Below are positions 1-5,626 of a DNA stretch of 6,674 bases, piece after piece (position 1 is the stretch's first letter; each line of letters starts with the position of its first letter). The translations under genes and the position numbers were made by a program. Under the pieces are notes generated by a model, which was given only the letters and a program-made list of their open reading frames with translations, was not told where the DNA came from and did not search any database. Source of the stretch: DASRBO01 sp035653595 (GTDB lineage: Bacteria > Actinomycetota > Acidimicrobiia > Acidimicrobiales > JAJPHE01); contig DASRBO010000043.1 of NCBI GenBank assembly GCA_035653595.1, positions 1-6,674 on the forward strand, read 5' to 3'.

Positions 1-21
1 CCGTCGGACTGCTTTAGGGAA

Positions 22-321
22 TCAGACCTTGCCCTCGATCGCCTCCTGGTCGAGAAGGTGCACCGGCAGCACGGCCGGCTGGCCGACGTCGATCCCGAGC
101 TCGGTCACGATCGGCACCATCTTCTGCCCGAAGGCTTCGAAGGCTTCCGCCGATTCCCACACGTCGAAGATCATGAGGGCCCCGTCTTCCCCGAAGCAGC
201 AGTGGTGCAGGCGCCCTTCCTGGTTCCTCAGGCCGACCCCGGCCGCCTCAAGACGCTTGTGCACTTCGTGGTACTGAGCAAGCGTCATGCCCTTGGGGTG
301 GATGTAGACCGCAACAGCCAT
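22..321 (-). CDS. Small ABM-like (dimeric alpha/beta-barrel) protein, function unknown
   Basis: A 99-residue protein. The start is taken at ATG 321-319 because a strong Shine-Dalgarno run (GGAGGAGG on the minus strand, 338-331) lies 9 nt upstream; extending to the upstream Met at 393 would add an Arg-rich, unfolded-looking leader. Visible layout: a first beta strand (AVAVYIHP, 2-9), a helix beginning TLAQYHEVHKRLEAAG (13-28), a His/Cys-rich turn HHCCFGEDG (39-47), a strand LMIFDVWES (49-57) followed by a helix (58-75), and a last strand near VLPVHLL (84-90). This strand-helix-strand pattern with a 'DVWES...F..F' core is typical of the ABM / dimeric ferredoxin-like superfamily, which includes small monooxygenases and many proteins of unknown role. 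Fold assignment is by pattern; no enzymatic activity can be claimed. The paired H39-H40-C41-C42 is notable but its role is unknown. No signal peptide or membrane segment. The next gene upstream (receiver protein) is on the same strand 131 bp away, so an operon is possible but unproven. Confidence 0.75.
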   Translation of the reverse strand: MAVAVYIHPKGMTLAQYHEVHKRLEAAGVGLRNQEGRLHHCCFGEDGALMIFDVWESAEAFEAFGQKMVPIVTELGIDVGQPAVLPVHLLDQEAIEGKV

Positions 322-330
322 CGCCCTTGT

Positions 331-338
331 CCTCCTCC
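331..338 (-). promoter_or_regulatory. Ribosome-binding site of the ABM-like gene
   Basis: GGAGGAGG on the minus strand, 9 nt before ATG 321. It fixes the start of the downstream gene at residue 25 of the longest open frame. Confidence 0.7.
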
Positions 339-452
339 GGACGCCGCCGGTTCCGACGGCCCGGAGTGATCGTCGGATCGATGGGGCGTCCACGTCATGG
401 TGGCGGTCGGCCCTGGGCCCGTCAATGGGCTGTCGTGCCCGTCCGGTAACGC

Positions 453-800
453 TCAGGCGCTGAGCAGGGCCTCCACCAGGCCGGTGCGGACTTGGTCCTT
501 GCCCACCACCGCCTCGGCCCCCAGGCGGGCCGCCGCGCTGGCCACTTCCTCGGGCTCGGAGGTGTAGAGGACCACCCGCGTCTCCGGGAAGGCCCGGCGG
601 ATGTGCCGAAGTGTCTCCAGGCCGTTCCAGCCCGGCATCTGCATGTCAAGGACCACCCCGTCCGGCTCGGCCCGGGCGACCACGGCCATGGCCGACCTCC
701 CGTCGGGCGCGTGCCCGACCACCTCGATGCCATTCAGTGGCAGGGCGACGCTCAGCAGGTGCCGGATGTTCACATCGTCATCGACCACGACCACTCGCAT
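453..800 (-). CDS. Stand-alone receiver-domain response regulator
   Basis: A 115-residue single CheY-like receiver (REC) domain with no output domain. Visible family residues: the acidic pocket D7-D8-D9 after the first strand (RVVVV), phosphoacceptor D52 in VVLDMQMPGWNG, the switch Thr T80 after strand 4 (VVLYTSE), and invariant Lys K101 in VVGKDQV, with Pro replaced by Asp after it. Length equals one complete domain; it ends with helix 5 (VRTGLVEALLSA) and then the stop, so it is not a truncated NarL/OmpR protein with a lost tail. ATG 800 is chosen because a G-run (minus-strand GGGGGGG, 810-804) lies just upstream; the upstream extension to 866 lacks family similarity. Known role of the family: phosphorelay intermediates or protein-interaction switches activated by histidine kinases. 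No histidine kinase is present in this window, so the partner is unknown. Divergent from the DMT transporter gene with a 157-bp gap. Confidence 0.88.
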   Translation of the reverse strand: MRVVVVDDDVNIRHLLSVALPLNGIEVVGHAPDGRSAMAVVARAEPDGVVLDMQMPGWNGLETLRHIRRAFPETRVVLYTSEPEEVASAAARLGAEAVVGKDQVRTGLVEALLSA

Positions 801-957
801 GAGCCCCCCCGCCTTTCGTCGGCCTATGTGATGTTTCGGTCGGAAAGCGGTCGACAAAAGGTCCATTTCTCTCTGGCCCCAGCGGGCCGTGACCGTCCTG
901 GTCCTCGGCTTCGGGGCGGAGCCGCCCGGGTAGGCAACCGCCGGAGCTCCGACGAAG

Positions 958-1923
958 GTGACATTCCTCAGCTACCTGCTGGCCGTGGTGGCCGCAGGCA
1001 CCAACGCCACGGCCAACGTCCTGCAGCGCAAGGCCAACCGCCACGAGGCTCCCGAGCTGTCGATGAGCCCCCGGCTCTTCGTGGACCTGGTCCGGCGGCC
1101 GGTGTGGCTGGCCGGCTTCGGCGCCGAGGTGGCGTCGTTCTTCCTGATGGCGGCGGCCCTGGGCCTCGGGCGGCTGGCCGCCGTGCAGCCCATCGTGGTG
1201 CTGGAGCTGCCCCTCACCCTGTTGGGGGCGGCCAAGGTCTTCGGATCGAACCTGGGCCGGCGGGAGTGGGTGGCCGCCGGGGCCATGACGATGGGCCTGG
1301 CCGGGTTGATCGGCTTCCTCGCCCCCGAGGGCGGCGACCACGGCCGGGCCGACGGCATCTCGTGGCTGCTGGCCACCGTCGCCACCTTGGCCCTGATCGG
1401 GGCGGCCCTGGTGGGCGGGCTGGTCGGCACCAGGCCGGGCTCCGGTGCCCGGCGGCCCGCCCTGCTCGGGTTGGCCACCGGCGTGACCTTCGGCCTCACC
1501 GCCGCCTTCATGAAGGGGATGACCGCCGGCTTCGCCCACGGGATCGTCGGGGTGCTGGGGTCGTGGCAGACCTACGCCATGGCGGCGTCGGGGGCGGCGG
1601 GGATGTTCCTGATGCAGAACGCGCTCCACGCCGGTCGTCTGCTGGTGGCCCAGCCCGGCGTCACCCTGGCCGACCCGGCGGTGGCGATCCTGTGGGGAGT
1701 GGCCGTGTTCCACGAACGGACCACCGGCGGGGTCGACCTGGTGCTGGCGATCGTGTCCGCCGCCGTCATGGCCGGGGCGACGCTGGCCCTGGCCCGCTCT
1801 CCGCTGCTCACGGACGAAGGGGCCGCCGAAGAGGGCGGCGAGAAGCCACCTTCGGTCGGAGGGGACCGGGACGGAGACCGTCCGCCGGCGGAGGTGAACT
1901 CGGCGGCGACTACTCGACGGTGA
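958..1923 (+). CDS. DMT-superfamily (EamA-like) integral membrane transporter
   Basis: A 321-residue, strongly hydrophobic protein with about nine to ten predicted membrane segments by eye: roughly 3-22, 48-70, 74-96, 104-122, 134-156, 166-187, 195-220, 226-250 and 257-279. The two-half layout with short loops and the motifs AVQPIVVLELPLTLL (75-89) and LLVAQPGVTLADP (228-240) fit DMT-superfamily carriers common in actinobacteria. Substrate cannot be deduced; DMT members export or import metabolites, and NIPA-like relatives have been linked to divalent cations. The start is GTG 958 with GGAG at 943-946, 11 nt upstream; no better start is seen. After the last helix there is a hydrophilic tail (about 284-321) rich in Gly, Glu, Asp and Pro, probably cytoplasmic and disordered. 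The 3' end overlaps the 3' end of the convergent glmS gene by 14 bp, so part of the tail may exist only because the reading frame runs into glmS. Confidence 0.85.
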   Translation: MTFLSYLLAVVAAGTNATANVLQRKANRHEAPELSMSPRLFVDLVRRPVWLAGFGAEVASFFLMAAALGLGRLAAVQPIVVLELPLTLLGAAKVFGSNLGRREWVAAGAMTMGLAGLIGFLAPEGGDHGRADGISWLLATVATLALIGAALVGGLVGTRPGSGARRPALLGLATGVTFGLTAAFMKGMTAGFAHGIVGVLGSWQTYAMAASGAAGMFLMQNALHAGRLLVAQPGVTLADPAVAILWGVAVFHERTTGGVDLVLAIVSAAVMAGATLALARSPLLTDEGAAEEGGEKPPSVGGDRDGDRPPAEVNSAATTRR

Positions 1924-3724
1924 CGCTCTTGGCCAGGTTGCGGGGCTGGTCGATGTCGCGTCCCAGCGTCCGGGCCAGGTGGTAGGCGAAGAGCTGCAGG
2001 GGTATGCCGAGCAGGATCGGGTCCAGTTCGGGCTCGTTCTTGGGCACCACCAGCACCTGGTCGGCCCCCTCGAGGTGGGCGGAGTGGCCCACGGCGACGA
2101 CCGGGCCGCCGCGGGCCTTGACCTCGGCAACCGACGACAGGTTCTTCTCCCGTAGCTCGTCGTCGGGCACCACCGCCACGGTGGGCACCTCGGGGGCGAT
2201 CAGGGCCAGGGGCCCGTGCTTGAGCTCGGAGGCGGCGTAGGCCTCGGCGTGGACGTAGGAGATCTCCTTGAGCTTCTGGGCGCCCTCCTGGGCCACCGGG
2301 TAGCCCCGCACCCGCCCGATGAACAGCATGCTCTGGGCCGAGGAGTAGCGCTGGGCCACCTCCGCCACCGCCTCCTCGGTGGCCAGGGCCTCGGTGATCT
2401 GGCCGGGCAGGGCCCGCAGGCCGGCGAGTATGCGCCGGCCGTCGGCCGGGCCCAGGTCGCGCACCCGGCCCAGGTGCAGGGCGAGCAGGGCGAAGGCCGC
2501 CGCCGTGCAGGTGAAGGTCTTGGTGGAGGCGACCGAAACCTCGGGGCCGGCGTGGAGGTAGATGCCGCCGTCGCACTCGCGGGCGACGCTCGAGCCGACC
2601 ACGTTGACCACCCCCAGGACCCGGGCGCCCTTGCGCTTGAGCTCCCGCACCGCCGCCAGGGTGTCGAAGGTCTCCCCCGACTGGCTCACCGCCACGTACA
2701 AGGTGTCGTGGTCCACCACCGGGTTGCGGTAGCGGTACTCGGAGGCGGGCTCGGCGTCGGCCGGTATCCGGGCCAGCGCCTCGATCATGCCGGCGCCGAT
2801 CAGCCCGGAGAAGTAGGCCGACCCGCAGCCGAGGATCTTCACCCGCCGGATGGCGGCCGCCTCGCGGGCCTCGAGGCCGAGTCCCCCCAGATGCGAGGTC
2901 TGGAAGCGCTCCTCCACCCGGCCCGACAGGGTGCGGCCGATGGCCTCGGGCTGCTCGTAGATCTCCTTGAGGAGGAAGTGGGCGTGCGAGCCCCGCTCCA
3001 TGGAGGTGTCGAAGTCCTCCACGACCGAGGGCTCCTTGGTCACCGGCCGGCGGTCGATGGTGGAGGTGCGGTAGCCGTCGGCCCGCAGCACCGCCATCTC
3101 CCCGTCGTCGAGGTGGATGACCTGGTTGGTGTGGCGCACCAGGGCCGACACGTCGGAGGCAGCGAGCATCTCGCGGTGGCCGATGCCGATGATCAGGGGG
3201 CTGCCGTTGCGGGCCACCACGATCCGGTCGGGCTGGCGGGCGTCAACAACCGCCAGGCCGTAGGCGCCCTCCACCGCGCTGAGGGCGGAGGCGACCGCCG
3301 CCTCCAGGTCGTCCTCGTCGGCCAGGGCGATGAGATGGGCCAGCACCTCGCTGTCCGTCTCGGAGGCGAAGACGACGCCTTCGGCCTCCAGCTTGGCCCG
3401 CAACTCCGAAGCGTTCTCGATGATCCCGTTGTGCACGATGGCCACCCGGCCGGTGGCGTCGGTGTGGGGGTGGGCGTTGGCGTCGCTGGGCGCCCCATGC
3501 GTGGCCCAGCGGGTGTGGCCGATGCCGGGCGAGCCCTTGAACCGCTTGGGCAGACGGGCCTCGAGGTCGCGCACCTTGCCCTCGGCCTTGGTGACCTTGA
3601 GCCCGGAGGGCCCGACCACCGCCACCCCGGCCGAGTCGTAGCCCCGGTACTCGAGGCGGGCCAGACCCTCCATCAGGATGGGGGTGGCGTCGCGGGATCC
3701 GATGTAGGCGACGATGCCGCACAT
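1910..3724 (-). CDS. glmS: Glutamine--fructose-6-phosphate aminotransferase (isomerizing)
   Basis: A 604-residue complete GlmS; the E. coli enzyme is about the same length (609). It makes glucosamine-6-phosphate from fructose-6-phosphate and glutamine, the first step to UDP-GlcNAc for peptidoglycan; it acts in the cytoplasm. N-terminal glutaminase domain (about 1-240): catalytic Cys2 after Met removal (MCGIVAYIG), EYRGYDSAG (25-33), GIGHTRWATHG (67-77), HNGIIEN (98-104) and SETDSEV (121-127). Isomerase half with two SIS domains: KEIYEQP (253-259), LGCGSAYFSG (298-307), SQSGETFDTL (347-356), VASTKTFT (398-405), ELKHGPLALI (500-509), ending in the family-typical PRNLAKSVTVE. All expected key residues are present. 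ATG 3724 has AGGAGG (3739-3734) 9 nt upstream. The gene follows a small unrecognised gene by 22 bp on the same strand, so the two probably share a transcript. No glmS ribozyme is recognised upstream; that element is known from Firmicutes. Tail-to-tail overlap with the DMT gene. Confidence 0.98.
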   Translation of the reverse strand: MCGIVAYIGSRDATPILMEGLARLEYRGYDSAGVAVVGPSGLKVTKAEGKVRDLEARLPKRFKGSPGIGHTRWATHGAPSDANAHPHTDATGRVAIVHNGIIENASELRAKLEAEGVVFASETDSEVLAHLIALADEDDLEAAVASALSAVEGAYGLAVVDARQPDRIVVARNGSPLIIGIGHREMLAASDVSALVRHTNQVIHLDDGEMAVLRADGYRTSTIDRRPVTKEPSVVEDFDTSMERGSHAHFLLKEIYEQPEAIGRTLSGRVEERFQTSHLGGLGLEAREAAAIRRVKILGCGSAYFSGLIGAGMIEALARIPADAEPASEYRYRNPVVDHDTLYVAVSQSGETFDTLAAVRELKRKGARVLGVVNVVGSSVARECDGGIYLHAGPEVSVASTKTFTCTAAAFALLALHLGRVRDLGPADGRRILAGLRALPGQITEALATEEAVAEVAQRYSSAQSMLFIGRVRGYPVAQEGAQKLKEISYVHAEAYAASELKHGPLALIAPEVPTVAVVPDDELREKNLSSVAEVKARGGPVVAVGHSAHLEGADQVLVVPKNEPELDPILLGIPLQLFAYHLARTLGRDIDQPRNLAKSVTVE

Positions 3725-3733
3725 GGGTGCCGG

Positions 3734-3739
3734 CCTCCT
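3734..3739 (-). promoter_or_regulatory. Ribosome-binding site of glmS
   Basis: Consensus AGGAGG on the minus strand, 9 nt before ATG 3724, inside the 22-bp gap to the upstream small gene. It allows glmS to be translated independently of that gene. Confidence 0.75.
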
Positions 3740-3746
3740 CTGGCGT

Positions 3747-4007
3747 TCAGCCGTAGACGATGCGGCGCAGCTGGCGCTCCGACAGCGGCGGCGCCGGGAA
3801 GCGCCGCTCGGCCAGCTCGGACTGCACCTGGGCGAAGATCTCCTGGTTGGCCCGGCCGGAGGCCTGCAACTGGCGGTGGCGGCGGCGGACGAAGGACTCC
3901 ACCGGCTCGGAGAAGTACTCGACCACCTCGGCCACCAGCCGGGCCGCCACCCCCGGGGGGAGGGAGCTGGCCCGGCTCAGATGCTCGACCAGCTCCTCGG
4001 GTGGCAT
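3747..4007 (-). CDS. Small unrecognised protein in front of glmS
   Basis: 86 residues from ATG 4007 (MPPEELVEHL...). I do not recognise a named family. It looks all-helical: an N-terminal helix (PPEELVEHLSRAS), a helix with PPGVAARLVAEVVEYFSEPVE, a basic stretch FVRRRHRQLQASGR, a helix NQEIFAQVQSELAERR, and a conserved-looking tail LSERQLRRIVYG. No signal peptide, membrane segment or Cys pair. The frame can be opened to TTG 4043 (98 residues), but that start sits directly on the 3' arm of a strong hairpin and has no Shine-Dalgarno sequence; ATG 4007 also lacks a clear one, so the start is uncertain. Codon use and a regular amphipathic pattern support a real gene rather than a shadow. The basic segment and the C-terminal ERQLRRI could suggest nucleic-acid or protein binding, but this is only a guess. 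It is 22 bp from glmS and probably transcribed with it. Confidence 0.72.
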   Translation of the reverse strand: MPPEELVEHLSRASSLPPGVAARLVAEVVEYFSEPVESFVRRRHRQLQASGRANQEIFAQVQSELAERRFPAPPLSERQLRRIVYG

Positions 4008-4042
4008 CCGGCCATGGTCGCCGATGGTCCCTGGAAAAGGCA

Positions 4043-4072
4043 AGGTTTCTGCCCGAATACGGGCAGGAACCT
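4043..4072 (-). terminator. Strong 13-bp hairpin with U-rich tail between the ArsR-SRPBCC gene and the small gene
   Basis: On the minus strand the arms AGGTTCCTGCCCG and CGGGCAGAAACCT pair over 13 bp (one G-T mismatch/wobble position, at 4048 and 4067) around a 4-nt loop. The following bases read TGCCTTTTCC, a partial U tract. It lies 44 nt after the stop of the ArsR-SRPBCC gene, as expected for its intrinsic terminator. Alternatively it is a leader hairpin of the small-gene/glmS transcript; see the findings. Confidence 0.7.
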
Positions 4073-4116
4073 CCCGATTGTGCCGGCGGAGCCCGGCAGG
4101 CCCTCCGCCGCCCCTG

Positions 4117-4947
4117 CTACCGCTGGGCCAGGACGGGGTCGGTCTCCAGCAGGGTCTTGAGCTCGGCGAGGATGAACGGCCAGCCCTGGCTGACCCCGGC
4201 CAGGACCTCGCTGCCCGGCTCGAACCCTTCGTGGACCACGGTCAGCTTCACCCGGTCATTGGCCTCCTCGATGGTGAAGGTCACCTTGGAGCGGGGCTCG
4301 GCCGCCAGGCGGGCGACGTACTCGTCGCTGAAGCCGACCTCCCGCCCCACCGCCTCGGCCCACTCGGGGCTGAAGGTGTGCCATGTATAGGACAGGCACC
4401 GGGGCGGGTCGGAGACCAGCACCACCTGGTCGGGGTGGGCTATGCGCACCCCACCCTGCTCGAGGACGTAGGTGGAGCCGGCCTTCCAGTCGGTGTCGTA
4501 GGAACAGCCCCAGTAGCGGGTGGTGAAGGCGGGGTCGGTGAGGGCCCGCCACAGCTGCTCCGGGGTGGTGCGGATATAGGTGGTGTAGACGAACTCGGGC
4601 TTGTCCACGGGTTGGACCTCCAGGGCCAGTTTGAGGTCCGCCAGGGCGCGGACCCGGGGTTGGTGGTAGCGGCTGATCCAGCGGTCGGCGATGTCGGCGA
4701 TCGGCGCCGGGTTGAGGAAGTGCAGCTTCTCCCGCCCCCGCCACACGGTGGTGACCAGGTTGGCCTCCTCCAGCACCACCAGGTGCTTGCTCACCGACTG
4801 ACGGGTCATGTCGAGACCGGTACCGAGCTGGCTCAGGCTCTGGCCGTTGTCGGCGTTGAGCCGGTCCAGCAGCCGGCGCCGACTGGGGTCGGCCAGGGCC
4901 CGGAAGACCGGATCCATCATCTGGCGGTGGGGGGTTCGCGCAACCAT
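4117..4947 (-). CDS. Fused ArsR-family HTH / SRPBCC (AHSA1-type) transcriptional regulator
   Basis: A 276-residue two-domain protein. Residues 11-95 form an ArsR-type winged helix: MDPVFRALADPSRRRLLDRL, then recognition-helix region TRQSVSKHLVVLEEANLV (48-65) and the wing VWRGREKLHFLNP. The ELCVC metal-binding box of metal-sensing ArsR proteins is absent. Residues about 115-272 form an SRPBCC/AHSA1-like ligand-binding domain, with IRTTPEQLWRALTDP (125-139), YWGCSYDTDWKAGS (145-158), WHTFSPEWA, and a final helix QGWPFILAELKTLLET (254-269). SRPBCC domains bind hydrophobic small molecules, so this is probably a one-component sensor/repressor; the ligand is unknown. ATG 4947 is chosen because promoter geometry puts the transcript start about 7 nt upstream, giving a nearly leaderless mRNA; Met 10/11 (4920/4917) also lacks a Shine-Dalgarno. 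It is divergent from the secreted-protein gene. Two dyads around its promoter suggest autoregulation. Confidence 0.92.
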   Translation of the reverse strand: MVARTPHRQMMDPVFRALADPSRRRLLDRLNADNGQSLSQLGTGLDMTRQSVSKHLVVLEEANLVTTVWRGREKLHFLNPAPIADIADRWISRYHQPRVRALADLKLALEVQPVDKPEFVYTTYIRTTPEQLWRALTDPAFTTRYWGCSYDTDWKAGSTYVLEQGGVRIAHPDQVVLVSDPPRCLSYTWHTFSPEWAEAVGREVGFSDEYVARLAAEPRSKVTFTIEEANDRVKLTVVHEGFEPGSEVLAGVSQGWPFILAELKTLLETDPVLAQR

Positions 4948-4955
4948 CTGGTTGC
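4940..4955. promoter_or_regulatory. Operator-like dyad B (over transcript start and start codon)
   Basis: GCAACCA-TC-TGGTTGC: perfect 7-bp arms around a 2-bp centre. It covers the predicted transcript start and ATG 4947 of the ArsR-SRPBCC gene, 26 bp (about two and a half helical turns) from dyad A. This is the classic arrangement for repression by a dimeric winged-helix regulator. Confidence 0.65.
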
Positions 4956-4960
4956 ACGAA

Positions 4961-4988
4961 CTTATGCAGCTAAATGGTTGCCTGTCAA
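4961..4988 (-). promoter_or_regulatory. SigA-type promoter of the ArsR-SRPBCC gene
   Basis: Minus strand: perfect -35 TTGACA (4988-4983), 16-nt spacer, -10-like CATAAG (4966-4961, four of six matches to TATAAT). The predicted transcript start, about 4954, is some 7 nt before ATG 4947, so the mRNA would have almost no leader, which explains the lack of a Shine-Dalgarno sequence. A second TTGACA lies at 5002-4997 but has no good -10 at the right distance. Confidence 0.6.
4966..4981. promoter_or_regulatory. Operator-like dyad A (within the promoter spacer)
   Basis: GCAGCTA-AA-TGGTTGC on the plus strand: 7-bp arms, 2-bp centre, five of seven positions symmetric. It fills the spacer between the -35 and -10 of the ArsR-SRPBCC promoter. 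It shares the TGGTTGC half-site and 7-2-7 architecture with dyad B. Binding by the adjacent regulator is inferred. Confidence 0.6.
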
Positions 4989-5028
4989 GGCCAAAGTGTC
5001 AACCTGTGGGGCGCTTTTTGCAGATCCA

Positions 5029-5055
5029 GGTTTGAGCCGGCGACGTACCAGGTAT
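5029..5055 (+). promoter_or_regulatory. Possible SigF/SigB-class stress promoter of the secreted-protein gene
   Basis: GGTTT (5029-5033), a 16-nt spacer, then AGGTAT (5050-5055). The established actinobacterial SigF/SigB pattern is GGTTT or GTTT, 15-17 nt, GGGTA(T); one mismatch in the -10. The transcript would start about 45 nt before the ATG. The motif is short and this is a prediction only. Confidence 0.35.
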
Positions 5056-5096
5056 CGCAGACACCCGAAAGCCGGCTGGGGCTGGGGAGACAAATC

Positions 5097-5101
5097 GGAG
5101 G
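5097..5101 (+). promoter_or_regulatory. Ribosome-binding site of the secreted-protein gene
   Basis: GGAGG, 6 nt before ATG 5108. It favours that start over TTG 5102, which would directly abut the site. Confidence 0.75.
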
Positions 5102-5107
5102 TTGGAA

Positions 5108-5593
5108 ATGCCTCGAACAACGGGCCGACGCCTGGCCGTCACGGCGGCGTCGGCAGCATCGATGGTGGGACTCACCGCCACCATGGCCATGGGGGCCTCG
5201 TCGTCGGCGCCGACCGTCAAGTCGGCTCACAACGCCAGCTTCGGGAACATCCTGACCACGGCCAGCGGCCAGAGCCTGTACCTCTTGAGCGCCGAGGGCA
5301 ACGGGAAGTTCAGCTGCACCGGGGCCTGCGTCCTCTTCTGGTCCCCGCTCACCGTGTCCAGCGCCAAGACCAAGCCCACCGCTGGGCCGGGGGTGGCCGG
5401 AAAGCTTGGCGTGGTCAAGAACCCCGAGGGCAACTACCAGGTCACCTACAACGGGTATCCGGTCTACACCTACCTGCAGGACAGCGGCTCCTCGACCAGT
5501 GGCGAGGGCGTCAAGTCCTTCGGCGGCACCTGGTACCTGATGAGCGCGGCGGCCACCACCCCGGCGGCCACGCCGGTCAAGCACCACACCTGA
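5108..5593 (+). CDS. Secreted protein with Yx(FWY)xxD-type repeats (Lipoprotein_15 / COG4315-like)
   Basis: 161 residues. An N-terminal export signal is clear: TGRRLAVTAASAAS with a hydrophobic core to about 29 (GLTATMAMGA), probable cleavage near A30. The twin Arg (7-8) resembles a weak Tat signal, but a Sec signal is equally possible. There is no lipobox Cys, so unlike many relatives it should be released or wall-associated rather than lipid-anchored. The mature part has two family-type repeats: about 46-81 (FGNILTTASGQSLYLL, then C70-T-G-A-C74 and FWSPL, corresponding to the usual CxGxC...WPP element) and about 100-146 (NYQVTYNGYPVYTYLQD with a perfect Y120-x-Y122-x-x-D125, then GVKSFGGTWYLMS). 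The family is widespread in actinobacteria and proteobacteria with no established biochemical role. The C-terminus is an Ala/Thr/Pro linker. Divergent from the ArsR-SRPBCC gene; whether that regulator also controls it is unknown. Confidence 0.88.
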   Translation: MPRTTGRRLAVTAASAASMVGLTATMAMGASSSAPTVKSAHNASFGNILTTASGQSLYLLSAEGNGKFSCTGACVLFWSPLTVSSAKTKPTAGPGVAGKLGVVKNPEGNYQVTYNGYPVYTYLQDSGSSTSGEGVKSFGGTWYLMSAAATTPAATPVKHHT

Positions 5594-5594
5594 C

Positions 5595-5626
5595 GGTAAG
5601 GGGCGGCTCGACGGCCGCCCCTTACC
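5595..5626 (+). terminator. Perfect 13-bp GC-rich hairpin after the secreted-protein gene
   Basis: Arms GGTAAGGGGCGGC (5595-5607) and GCCGCCCCTTACC (5614-5626) with a 6-nt loop, starting 1 nt after the TGA stop. The tail reads AAATTTGG, not a U run, so it may act as an unusual GC-rich terminator, as an RNA 3'-end stabiliser, or in both directions. Its 3' arm overlaps the palindrome at 5621-5638. Confidence 0.65.

Noticed and set aside
397..425. Possible minus-strand promoter TTGACG-N17-CACCAT before the ABM-like gene
   Set aside because: The -10 matches only three of six bases, so it is not distinguishable from chance.
835..855. Direct repeat CGGTCG...CGGTCG between the receiver and transporter genes
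   Set aside because: Only six bases long in GC-rich DNA and not placed against any recognisable promoter.
492..1985. Long plus-strand open frame (about 497 codons) across the receiver gene and the transporter
   Set aside because: Arg/Gly/Pro-rich low-complexity product typical of the off-frame of GC-rich genes; the overlapping frames encode recognisable domains.
778..2130. Minus-strand open frame (about 450 codons) over the transporter gene
   Set aside because: Antisense shadow; it overlaps the end of glmS out of frame and has no family features.
3725..4042. glmS ribozyme upstream of glmS
   Set aside because: The region is filled by a coding frame and no ribozyme-like arrangement is recognisable; the element is known from Firmicutes.
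2216..4390. Long plus-strand open frame (about 724 codons) antisense to glmS and its neighbours
   Set aside because: Shadow of the real minus-strand genes; the product is rich in Gly, Val, Leu and His with no domain, and it crosses three gene boundaries.
5035..5077. Inverted repeat AGCCGGC ... GCCGGCT before the secreted-protein gene
   Set aside because: GCCGGC is itself a palindrome and common at this GC content; the 29-nt gap makes a meaningful stem doubtful.
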